Shown piece after piece: positions 46,831-56,190 of a stretch of DNA of 64,000 bases. The translations under genes and the position numbers were made by a program. The DNA is from Asterias rubens (taxonomy: Eukaryota > Echinodermata > Asteroidea > Forcipulatida > Asteriidae): contig NC_047063.1 of NCBI RefSeq assembly GCF_902459465.1, forward strand, positions 8,865,343 through 8,929,342, given 5' to 3'. Numbering within the stretch: position 1 is the first letter of the stretch; each line of letters begins with the position of its first letter. The notes under the pieces were generated by a model. That model was not told where the DNA came from, ran no database searches, and saw only the letters and a program-made list of their open reading frames with translations.

Positions 46831-47118
46831 TTGTTGTAGTCAAACGCTTTACTTGTTCAGTAGTGTTAAATAATTGTAAGAGTTTTTGGTCTTTTGTTAC
46901 GAAACTGTTGCTTTTATATGACCACATTACTTAACAATTCAAGAAAGAAGCACATTTTTTCTACAAAGGCCAAGTTTAAAAGATTTTACCACCTTCAAGT
47001 TTGGTTTCACAGTCGACCAACTTTAAATCACTTTTGTTTCTAAACATTCATAAATGTCAATGAATGCTATACAGTTGAAGTTAATTCCCCTGTCAAGGGG
47101 CTGGCGTAAGCCCATGAT

Positions 47119-48096
47119 CATAAAGTTCGTCTGACTGCACGGGAGAAGCTTGATTTATCAATGTGGCTGGATTTTTTTGGAACATTTTAATGGCGTGTCG
47201 CCAGCTCGCAGTGGTTGGCAGTCCAATGACAGTATCGAGCAGTTCACTGACGCATCAGCTAGCATTGGTTTTGATGGGAAGTGGTTTCAAGGGCACTGGG
47301 CACGAGACTATACGGTCTTTTAAGAAACCACGTCTCGGCTTTGGATTCAGCTTCAGGCCCCGTCTTCGCGTCTGAAACCCCGGACGCGTATACGCAAACC
47401 ATTGTCAAAGAACCGCCGGGCCAAGCTAGCCTGAGCCGAATCCAAAGCCAAATCCACTCGTTTCGAACAGATGAAAAGTTTGACGTCTGAATTGAAACAG
47501 TTAGGAGCGACTAGACTCGCTAGAAGTCGAAAGATCGACTGTTGCCGTCGGTCGGAACGACCGTCTGGAGCGCCTTGGTTTCAGACGTCGATCTTGTCAT
47601 ATTAGCCGAATCTAATGTAAATGTTATGTTAAGTTGGCCTGTCTGAAACCAAAATTTAATTGGGTCGACCCAGAGTCGCTCCAAATCTATTTGGCTCGGC
47701 GCAACTCACTGGAGCGCCTGTCTTAACCAGGTGTTAGTGGCTCAGAAGCAGTCGATTGCGTTCTGAGTTGTTGCAGTGTATTGCTGAGGCGAATTCTACC
47801 AGCCAATCGGAAGGTTAGTTTCCGCTGTGACAACAGTACTGTGGTGGCCATAATTAACAAGCAGTCTTCGTGCGGGTTTTTTTTTTTTTTTTGCAAAAAT
47901 TAAGTGTCTTTTTTAAAAGCACAAAATGTTGTTTCGGGCAGTACATGTCCAAGGTGTTCATAACGATGTTGCTGGTTCCCTCTCTCGCTTTCAGGTCCCC
48001 AGATTTCAAACAGTCAATGACACCTCTGTCCAGTTTGCCCACTATGTGGTAGGAGGAGAGATTACTCGTTTATTAGATCAAGCCCTAGTACCATGA
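47119..48096 (+). pseudogene. DIRS-like retrotransposon remnant (RNase H region)
   Basis: Broken reading frames give LDLSMWLDFFGTF, then (frame shift) EQFTDASASIGFDGKWFQGH at about 47237-47296, FRCDNSTVVAIINKQSS at about 47818-47865, and GVHNDVAGSLSRFQ followed by ITRLLDQALVP to a stop at 48094-48096. The order TDAS, CDNxxVV and HNDxAxxLSRF is that of the RNase H domain of DIRS-type tyrosine-recombinase retrotransposons. About 450 bp of unrelated sequence (47310-47760) separates the first and second blocks. There is no recombinase or complete reverse transcriptase. Confidence 0.65.
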
Positions 48097-48118
48097 CAAG
48101 CACTCATAAAACTCATCA

Positions 48119-48352
48119 GGGCCCAAGTGCATAGAGCTGCTTAGCACAAAAATTTCATTGTCACGAAATTTCTTCCTTGATAAAGCAAGATTACCAACCA
48201 AATTTTAATTTCGTTGCATATTGCTTGTTACTGGCATTCAGCTGTTGTTTGCTTATCCTGAAAATCACGTAGAAATTTGGTTGCTAATCCTGTTTTTTTA
48301 GGAAGAAATTTCATGCTAAGTAAATTTTTGTGCTGGCATGCTTTTTGTGCCT
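48119..48352. mobile_element. TIR MITE, family C, right end damaged
   Basis: The left end gggcccaagtgcatagagct is intact. The right half keeps gaaatttcatgctaagtaaa but loses the terminal complement, being replaced from about 48353 by sequence containing a perfect hairpin. Confidence 0.8.
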
Positions 48353-48360
48353 TCCATCCA

Positions 48361-48395
48361 CAGACATAAAGAACCTATATGGTTCTTTATGTCTG
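48361..48395. repeat. Perfect hairpin, 15-bp stem
   Basis: The arms cagacataaagaacc and ggttctttatgtctg are exact complements around the loop tatat. It lies at the broken right end of the family C MITE. The function is unknown. Confidence 0.9.
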
Positions 48396-48771
48396 TGCTT
48401 CCATCCGACGGCGGCGGTGCGGTATTAGTGGGATCATTCATTTAAATTGCACTTTTACGCGTGCGTACTAACACTTTGGTTGGCAAAATGATGGAACATC
48501 GCGCCTTTTTGTTTGAGGATTATGGTGGCATGGCGCAGACGCGTTTGTGCGTCTGCTGCTTAGTGCACATCTCTATGGCGTGCAGCGCTTGCGCGTACAT
48601 GCGCGGGCATTTTGTTCCTCGAACAACTTGTGTGTATCCGTCACAGAACAAGACTTTAATTTTTGGCACGGAAATGTCTATCTATGCCTTCGACGAAACA
48701 GCTGGCAGTCGAAATCGTCCTCACTGTGTACTCTCATCTACGTACAATCACTGTAAGTTTTATTTTACCAT

Positions 48772-48962
48772 TAAGGCTGACAATAACTGTGTTCAGTGTG
48801 GCGTGATTTATTTGCTTCATCCTTTCGGTAAAACATTTCAAACATTTTGTGCATGTAGCTGTTAGTACTTTAGTTAATAGTAGGCCTATAACATTACTTG
48901 TAATAATATGCAGTAACTAGAGACGAAGCTAAGCCCTAAGGCTGTTGGCTATTTTAAATATT
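48772..48962 (+). repeat. Direct repeat, left copy, flanking a family A MITE
   Basis: Runs from aaggctgacaataa to gttggctattttaaat and repeats at 49316-49502 with substitutions and a few indels. A 134-codon open frame ending at 48865 reads into it but is not kept in the second copy. Confidence 0.8.
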
Positions 48963-48964
48963 TC

Positions 48965-49318
48965 TGACACTATTGGTAATTACTCAAAATAATTATTAGC
49001 ATAAAACCTTACTTGGTAACGAGTAATGGGGAGAGGTTGATAGTATAAAACATTGTGAGAAACTGCTCCATCTGAAGTGACGTAGTTTTCGAGAAAGAAG
49101 TAATTTTCGAAAAAGGTCTCGAAATCCAGCATCTGAAAGCACACAACCTCGTGTGACAAGGGTGTTCTTTTCTTTGATTATTATCTCGCAACTGCGACGA
49201 CCAATTGAGCTCATATTTTCACAGGTTTGTTATTTTATGCACATGTTGACTTTCACCAAGTGAGAAGACTGGTCTATTGACAATATCATTAGTGTCCACT
49301 ATCTTTAAGGCTGACAAT
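48965..49318 (+). mobile_element. TIR MITE, family A, left end truncated
   Basis: The left terminal TTAAAGGCAGTGG is missing, and it starts at gacactattggtaattact. The right end ccactatctttaa is present. Confidence 0.75.
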
Positions 49319-49502
49319 ATTGATGCCCATGCGGCGTGATTTGTTTGCTTCATCCTTTCGTAGTTAATTAAACATTTCAAACATGTTCTGCATCTAGCTA
49401 ATATTAGTAGGTCTATTCCATTTCCATTACTTGAAGATATGGATCTTGTAATGTGCAGTAAATATAAGAGACAAAGCTAAGGCTGTTGGCTATTTTAAAT
49501 TT
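49316..49502 (+). repeat. Direct repeat, right copy
   Basis: Counterpart of 48772-48962 (aaggctgacaatattg through gttggctattttaaat). The two copies and the MITE between them make a ~545-bp period. Confidence 0.8.
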
Positions 49503-49862
49503 CCTGAAACACAGATTATACAATCTGTTGGCCTAACTTAAAGACAAAAAAAACATTGAGAGGACGTCAGAAGATCAATTTGGCATTTATAAGAGTTTCA
49601 AGGAAAAGATTTTCTTCTTTTTTCTTTCACCTTGGCAAACATGACTAAACTTAAAGACAGAAAAAAACTAAAAGTTTCAAGAAAAGTATTTAATTTTTTT
49701 TTGACTTATTTATAGGCAAACGTGACTTTCCTGAGCGATAAAGAAATCTACGATAGAAGAGACTAATCAAGTTTTTGACGTCATGGCGTTCAAGTTTTAG
49801 ATCTAACTTATTAGTCAGCAAGTTTGAAGGAAACTGGCCTGTCTTTTGGGGATCGGTTTAAG
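49503..49862 (+). other. Upstream region of the repeat-protein gene
   Basis: AT-rich, with no recognised element and no clear TATA box in a convincing position. A possible splice acceptor (taacttattag) lies about 50 bp before the start codon, so an upstream non-coding exon is possible. Confidence 0.3.
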
Positions 49863-51962
49863 ATGGTTGACAATCCTCCAAGTGACCAGCCTCTTGTGAC
49901 ATTGTCCGTCCAGGTGACTGACGGTGGCGACCTGTCTATTTCAGAGGATGTGAACCACAGACCACCAAGTGCTCCCAAAAAAGCCAGGGTGAGTCAGGCA
50001 TCAGGAGGCAAGTCACCTAGAAGCTTCAAGCAGTATAAAAGAGCAGCATCTTCACGGAACAGAACCCGTGCACTTTCCCGCCGCATTAAGCCCAAAAATT
50101 ACCCACAAACTATTTCAAGCAGTGGTCCGGAGAAGAACTACCGTACCGTACATTTCACTTTGGGCAGCACAAGGGTACTCAAAGAGAGCTGGTTTATGGA
50201 TGGCTCGACCCAGGTAGAGCTGAAACCGCTAGGGTTACTGGATGAGCAGGTACCACCGGTCTACGGTTGCATTGATAGCAGGGGCGAGCTGCGACTGTCC
50301 ATGGGCAACTACAATCAGAATTCGTTGGGCAGAATGGCGAGTATGGTAGCGGCGATGGGTCTCGAGGAGAAGAACCCAGAGACGGTTGGTGACAAGCAGC
50401 AACCGAAGCGAGTGGTTCTGATGGGCGGGAAGACGTGGCCAACTTTTCCAGTTGCTGTGACTATTGTTGCTGATGATGAGCCGCCACCACAGTCTGCAGC
50501 CGACTCGTCGAAAGGGGTGCCGTCTGCTGCAGCTTCCACGCCTGGTGTTGGAGATCCTGAACGGTACAGCCGAGTCCAACAAACTCACAACCCCAGACCG
50601 AACGTCCAACAAACTCACAACCCCAGACCGAACGTCCAACAAACTCACAACCCCAGACCCAAAGTCCAACAAACCCCCAACCCCAGACCGACCGCGCAGA
50701 TGCTCCAAGCTAACCCCAACCCAGTAGCCCCACCCATGGCTCACACAACGGGTGTTTACCTCACACCAGGACCGTGTGGAGTTCGAACCCAGCACCAATA
50801 TGTTGAACTCAGGTCAGCCATTTATCCCGTACCACCAAATAAAGCTGTCGCCTTGGTCGCCGAAAATGAGAACAACAGTTCATCCAATGTGACTCCGGAC
50901 ATTCAACAAGCAGAGAGCGTGAAGCTGCCGAGAGCAGATACCGAAGACACCCGTTACACGTCGACAGAGTCTTTATGCAGCATTGATTTACCGGACGGGA
51001 GACTTTACATTGCCGAGCAGACGGGCGGCGATTCCTCACCGCAGATCGGCTCATTCCCAGGGCGACTTCTCGCAGACAAGAACTACCCACCACCCAAACA
51101 GATCCAAGAAATACAAATGTGGCAAGACCAAAACCAACCTGTCTCGGCCAACATTCAACAGGCTGCAGAAATTGAACCAAAGACGGGACAGGACGCACAC
51201 CAAAACCAACATGTCTTGAATCTACAGGCTGGAGAAGAAACTGCAGCAAAGACGGGGCGCGAAGCAAACCAAAACCAACATGCCCTGGGCATCCATCAGG
51301 CCGCAAAAATTGCCCTAAAGATGGGGCACAACCCAAACCAAAACCAACCTGTCTTGAACATCCAACATGCCGCAGAAAATGCAGCAAAGACGAGGCACAA
51401 CACACACCAAAACCAACCTGCCCTGAACATCCAACAGGCCGCAGAAATTGCAGCAGAGACGGGGCACAACCACCAAAACCTACCTGCCCCGAACATCCAA
51501 CAGGCCGCAGAAATTGCAGCAGAGTCGGGACACAACGTACACCAACACCAACCTGTCCTGAACATCCAACAGGCCGCAGAAATTGCAGCAGAGTCGGGGC
51601 ACAACGTACACCAAAACCAACCTGTCCTGAACATCCAACAGGCAGCAGAAATCACCCCAAAGACTGCCGGTCTCGGTACTGAGTTAACCCACAGAAATAA
51701 CACCACTCTCTGCCTAGCTGCCGACAAGATGGACCTCCCTTCTGAGACCAACTCTTTGGAAAAGAACATTGATCCCCTACACACTTCGGTTGCACCACCG
51801 CCAGATTTTGGTGGGAAGACGGCCCCTAATGCCACACCTGGGATGTTGAGCAGCGGACCTGGAGCAGACAGCATGGATGAATTCTTAAAGTATTTACAGC
51901 ATCTGAACACTGTTATGGAAACTGTTATGGCCGGAGGCACTGGTGAGCCAATGCCAGAGTGA
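49863..51962 (+). CDS. Unrecognised 699-residue protein with two tandem-repeat regions
   Basis: A single uninterrupted frame runs from ATG (context aagATGg, a good initiation context) to TGA. An in-frame TTG 13 codons upstream is not a likely start. I recognise no domain. Residues 1-85 are basic and serine-rich (RTRALSRRIKPKNYP). Residues 95-165 look globular (YRTVHFTLGSTRVLKE, GCIDSRGELRLSMGNYNQ). Residues 238-277 are four copies of the decapeptide VQQTHNPRPN. Residues 420-600 are eight copies of a 23-residue unit (consensus NQPVLNIQQAAEIAAESGH), the last three nearly identical and the first ones degenerate. The C-terminus has a possible helix (MDEFLKYLQHLNTVMETV). No signal peptide or membrane span is seen. 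G+C is visibly higher than in the flanks, which supports a real coding region. The function is unknown. Confidence 0.75.
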   Translation: MVDNPPSDQPLVTLSVQVTDGGDLSISEDVNHRPPSAPKKARVSQASGGKSPRSFKQYKRAASSRNRTRALSRRIKPKNYPQTISSSGPEKNYRTVHFTLGSTRVLKESWFMDGSTQVELKPLGLLDEQVPPVYGCIDSRGELRLSMGNYNQNSLGRMASMVAAMGLEEKNPETVGDKQQPKRVVLMGGKTWPTFPVAVTIVADDEPPPQSAADSSKGVPSAAASTPGVGDPERYSRVQQTHNPRPNVQQTHNPRPNVQQTHNPRPKVQQTPNPRPTAQMLQANPNPVAPPMAHTTGVYLTPGPCGVRTQHQYVELRSAIYPVPPNKAVALVAENENNSSSNVTPDIQQAESVKLPRADTEDTRYTSTESLCSIDLPDGRLYIAEQTGGDSSPQIGSFPGRLLADKNYPPPKQIQEIQMWQDQNQPVSANIQQAAEIEPKTGQDAHQNQHVLNLQAGEETAAKTGREANQNQHALGIHQAAKIALKMGHNPNQNQPVLNIQHAAENAAKTRHNTHQNQPALNIQQAAEIAAETGHNHQNLPAPNIQQAAEIAAESGHNVHQHQPVLNIQQAAEIAAESGHNVHQNQPVLNIQQAAEITPKTAGLGTELTHRNNTTLCLAADKMDLPSETNSLEKNIDPLHTSVAPPPDFGGKTAPNATPGMLSSGPGADSMDEFLKYLQHLNTVMETVMAGGTGEPMPE
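50573..50692 (+). repeat. 30-bp in-frame tandem repeat, four units
   Basis: The units begin gtccaacaaactcacaacc. The first three are almost identical and the fourth is diverged (acccccaacc). They encode VQQTHNPRPN. The near-identity at synonymous positions points to recent expansion. Confidence 0.92.
51124..51660 (+). repeat. 69-bp in-frame tandem repeat, eight units
   Basis: The units contain aacatccaacaggccgcaga and ccaaaaccaacctg. One unit (around 51466-51480) is 3 bp shorter. Homogeneity increases toward the 3' side, as expected when unequal exchange is active at one end of an array. Confidence 0.92.
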
Positions 51963-51968
51963 AACATT

Positions 51969-52226
51969 GGGTGCGTTCGTTTAGCTTCCCTTGGTCATCC
52001 CTGGTCGGCCCCGGTGCGTTCGAATAGCTTTTGACGTCATTCCAGGGGCTCACCCAGGTCAGCCCCAGCCCCAGTGCCCTGCTTGTGGAGTGGGTCACTT
52101 GGGGGCTGGCCCCAGGTAAACGACGTCACTACAAGACCGGTGAGTGGTCGTTCGTTTAGCTCTTGTCAGGGGCTCACCCGAGTGAGCACCGCGGGGTAAA
52201 CCCAGGGAAGCTAAACGAACGCACCC
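51969..52226. mobile_element. TIR MITE (GGGTGCGTTCGTTTAGC family)
   Basis: Perfect 22-bp terminal inverted repeats occur at 51969-51990 and 52205-52226 (outer bases GGGTGCGTTCGTTTAGC). Internal partial copies of the same motif lie at 52012 and 52147, so the element has a nested palindromic layout. It starts only 6 bp after the stop codon of the repeat-protein gene and so would be in its 3' UTR. No clear target-site duplication is seen. Confidence 0.88.
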
Positions 52227-52260
52227 TATAACTGCTCATAATACTGAACTTGAGTCCAAG

Positions 52261-52543
52261 TTTAAAAGCACTGGACTCTATTGGTTATAACTCAAAGTTA
52301 ATTAGCATAACAACTTTCTTGGTAACGAGTTGTTTCTCACGGATAGCTGTTGATAGTACAAAACATTGTAAGAAACAACTCCCTCTGATTTTTTTTTGAA
52401 ATAGAAGTATAATATTTCTCACTCTGATAAAAGATCTGCAACTTCGATGACCAATTACGTCCAAATTTTCACAGATTTGTAATTGTATGCATAGGGGTGT
52501 TGGAATACTGGTCTGACCAAATTACCAAGTGTCCGTGCCTTTA
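52261..52543 (+). mobile_element. TIR MITE, family A, diverged
   Basis: It starts tttaaaagcactggactcta and ends ccaagtgtccgtgccttta. The interior (ttggtaacgagtt, gtaagaaacaactccctctg, gcaacttcgatgaccaatta) matches the family with many substitutions, so this is an older insertion than the others. Confidence 0.7.
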
Positions 52544-53154
52544 GGGTGGCCAAGTAGTTACGATACGTCCAATACAGCTAAACATTACCGAGTTTCTGAC
52601 TATGAACCTTTTTGAAACCAAAACTTTGGATTAGGTTCCACCGGAGATGCTACCTTTTAAAAGGTAACAACGGGTTTTTTTTGAGAGCGCTGGAAACCTG
52701 AAGCGGTACTGCCAGAAGAATAATCCGTAATTGGAACAAAATCTGATACACATTTCACGCATAAAACGGTTCTCATGATTAAAATGCTTTGTAATCCCTC
52801 TTCTCTTGAACAAAAAGGTCCTTTGAAGAGAATCGTTTCTGAAATTCATTATCAACAGGCAAATACGCAGTGCTTCTCACAAAATAAGTTTTGGTCACTA
52901 TTTTGTTGAGAAGTTATCCTAAGCCAGACTCGAAGCGTACATTTTTGTTTGGGAAAATTTGTCTTTTGTGGCCCCGAGTCTCGTTAAATTTCATGAGAAA
53001 GGTTTTTTTGTATGTTATCCAGCGCGTCCTATAGAGACAGGGGCCTCCCATGATTTTTTTTTAATGTTTATTTTTCCCAAACAAGTTTTCTCTTTGAATT
53101 AACAAAAATTTATGTTTTCTTCTGCCTGTAATTTTTGTTTAAAGTATACTCCGC
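52544..53154. other. Gene-free stretch
   Basis: No gene or recognised element. A 74-codon open frame on the minus strand lacks support. Confidence 0.4.
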
Positions 53155-53776
53155 TAAGGCAGTGGACACTATTGGTAATTACCCAAAATAATTATTAGCA
53201 TAAAACCTTACTTGGTGACGAGTAATGGGGAGAGGTTGATAGTATAAAACATTGTGAGAAACGGCTCCCTCTGAAGTGACGTAGTTTTCGAGAAAGAAGC
53301 AATTTTCTGCGAATTTGATTTCGAGACCTCAGATTTAGAATTTGAGGTCTCAAAATCAAGCATCTGACTTAAAGCACACACATCGTGTGACAAGGGTTTT
53401 TTTCTTCTTTGATTCTTATCTCGCAACTTTGACGACCAATTTAGCTCAAATTTTCACAGGTTTGTTATTTTATGCATATCTTGAGATACACAGGGCCCAA
53501 TTTCATGGCTCTGCTTACCGCCGAATTCTGCGCTTACGATCGCAATTCCCCGCTTACGTGGAAGCGCCGAATTTCTTCGCCTTGTAAGCGTAGAATGCCT
53601 TGAACGTGGAGTACGCACGCGCAGAAGCCCAAATTTACCGCTAATCCGTAAAATACGCTTGCCGTAAGCACTGAATTTCCTGCTTCCGTAAGCACCGATT
53701 CTGTGCTTACGAAAAGCAGAGCCATGAAATTGTGCTCGGGTCTTTGACAATTCCAAATAGTACCCAGTGTCTTTAA
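53155..53776 (+). mobile_element. TIR MITE, family A, interrupted by a family C element
   Basis: The left part runs from aaggcagtggacactattgg to ttgagataca, and the right part resumes at tctttgacaatt and ends agtgtctttaa. The family's ccaagtgagaagactggt segment is missing at the junction, replaced by the family C insertion at 53493-53740. Confidence 0.88.
53493..53740. mobile_element. Family C-type MITE nested in family A
   Basis: The ends are gggcccaatttcatggctct and gcagagccatgaaattgtgc-type bases. The interior is a variant rich in cttacg/cgtaag motifs, shared with the element at 58108-58339. This marks a subfamily distinct from the gcttagca type at 41236. Confidence 0.88.
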
Positions 53777-55293
53777 GTTATTAACATTGTTTCCTCGTTT
53801 GTGTTATTTTTATTAAAACAATTAAACATTCTACTCAACTCATAGTTCAAGTATTTTCAGATTGTATGATTTATTAAAGTTCCTGAGACTAATGGGCTGG
53901 CATTTGCAGTACTTTTGTTTTCAATTGCACCATCTTTCTCCTGTACATTGTATCATGGCGTCATGTGTTAGTAGGATAACAGGAAAAAAAATCACAATCA
54001 AAAACTAAATGATTTTTTAAAAAATCATCTATCCAACCTTTTTACAATGACATTTTACACTTCATTGTGTGTTGAAATCGTAAAAGTTTTGTTTTTTTCT
54101 GTTGCGAGAGATAATCCACTATTTACAGTGCCAATGCATTTACGACATTGGAGCGACGCTAATGTTTTGGTACTTAATTGAATATTCAGAAGCTAGTATT
54201 GCGTGCAAAATCAATCAAAAATCTAATTCAATTTCTATTAAACAAATTTAAATACTTTTTTTGTCCTTAGACATAATGGCTACTTGATCAGATTCTGGGA
54301 TATCGCAAGACATGACAGTAAAACACCCCAACCCCCTTGAAGCACAAACACTTCAAAACAATCTGGTTTTCCCCCATTTCAGACCAGCAATGTTTGGTTT
54401 AAGGAGTAAGAAACCAATCTGTTATCTCTCGAATGTTGACATATTATTATTATTTATTACGTTTATCAGATATTTTACAGTCTGCAGTCAATCAAAACAT
54501 TGCTATTATTTTTTGTTTTCACTTAAAATATCCCCCCGTATTGGCACACCATTATATCCAAAATAGCAACCACATCATGTAATCTTCTAGTGACTATTAA
54601 TAAAGGAGAACGAAACTCAATGTAGCAGATGATAATTTTGTTTTGAAGTTTCGGCTCGGATGATGTTTCTTAGACTCATTTGATTGCTGGCATAATAATT
54701 CTCTAGTGATTTATAAATTAAAAAGATCATCATTATAAATGTTTGAGCATAACCTAAGACAGGAAACAAAGTTATTCTCAGCCTGACGAAAATCCAGACC
54801 GTGAGTAAACTGCAGAGCTTCTGTCCACCGGTGGAGCTTGCACAGTCTCGCGTCAAACGGGAATCAAAGTTGGGGTTCGAAAACATATGAGGGTCGACAA
54901 CATAATATGACCCTACGATATTATTGTCTGCTGTAGACAAAAGTCATTTTCTGCGACAGATACCGGTCTGTCGGTAGAGGGCTAGCCTTAATCAAGGCGC
55001 TCCAGTCCAGCTTGAGCCGGCCGCGCCCAACAAATAGTGTCCGAGTGCCATGCTGCGCCGTGCATTATTTATAATCAAATACAACCAAGAAAGCGTTCAA
55101 GTAAAGCCAAGTTAAAAAACAGACGAACAGAACACTTACTCTTAAAAGTATGTCAAGATTAGTATTTTACTATGGTAAAACAGTGCAGGTTTAACAGGTA
55201 CGGATTGTGCTAAATAATACGAATTATTTTTAATAAAACACAACAAAGAATGCTTTCAAATCAAGCATACAATTTTTTAGTATCCTCCGCTTA
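53777..55293. other. Gene-free stretch
   Basis: AT-rich, with no coding signal that I can support and no recognised repeat. A 107-codon minus-strand open frame (54617-54940) has no recognisable domain. Confidence 0.4.
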
Positions 55294-56190
55294 CCAGTTT
55301 TCACGCTATTATGCCCTTTTCTTTGAATTGGGAAAAAAATAATGATGCGATATATCAACCGATGCCCTAATTATCTTCATTTGTTACTATGAAGTATGCA
55401 AACATAATTATATTAAAACTTGATGGACATTGAAATGTTCACACCACACATCGATCTTCGATGACTTCATCTGGCTTCATTTGTTTGTTTTGAGTTTTTC
55501 CTGTATTCACGGCAAACGAGAAAAACCATACATGGAAGAAACATCTGCAGTGACTACAAGTGTTCTTTGAGACTCAGTGTATGACTCTATAGCCAGCAAT
55601 TGCCTTCATTTTATTCATATTATTTATTATTTATTTGTTATATATATTTTTTTCTTAATATTTACAATAAAGCGTAAAAGTAAACAGTGATAATTGAATC
55701 AACAAGCTGATGTTTAAATTTTAATACTAATAATAATATTGATATGAGGATTAAAAAATAAAAATCTCCAAAAATATTAGAAAATGATATAAGGCACATG
55801 GCTTCTTTAAGCCTCGGTATTTTTTTTCCAGAATGCTCAGCAAAACATTCAGTCACATGATTTTGATCATCATGAATTGTGAATTGAAATAGTGTTTGAT
55901 GAAACTTTTTCGGTGGGCAAATATTTTTATATATGGCCTCAACATTATGACATGTTTTTGAACCTTGTAGAAATGCCTAAAATACCAAACTTTTTGCATT
56001 TACAAGTGCAAATGACCAGTGGAGCCTTACGTGTTTCTAAGTTTTGGTCAAGGGATAGGAGACTCTTTGCTTGGCAAATAAAACCACACAATTTTTATCT
56101 AGGGACTGTTTACATCGCGCACAGAGAGGTAAAAGATTTGCCACGATTATAGGGACACTTTGAAAACAGGACCTCCTACGATATATCATA
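55294..56190 (+). repeat. Dispersed ~0.9-kb repeat, copy 2
   Basis: Homologous to 37155-38181, ending at acctcctacgatatatcata. It lacks the palindrome-array insertion found at the equivalent point of copy 1 and so gives an empty-site reference. Small indels break all shared open frames. Confidence 0.85.

Noticed and set aside
48461..48865. 134-codon cysteine-rich frame
   Set aside because: Its 3' part lies in a direct repeat whose second copy (49316-49502) does not keep the frame, so it is unlikely to be a gene.
50235..51967. Several minus-strand open frames opposite the 699-residue gene
   Set aside because: They follow from the 30-bp and 69-bp in-frame repeats and higher G+C; the plus frame is longer and has the initiation context.
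54617..54940. 107-codon minus-strand frame
   Set aside because: No domain, splice or homology support, and it lies in AT-rich gene-free DNA.
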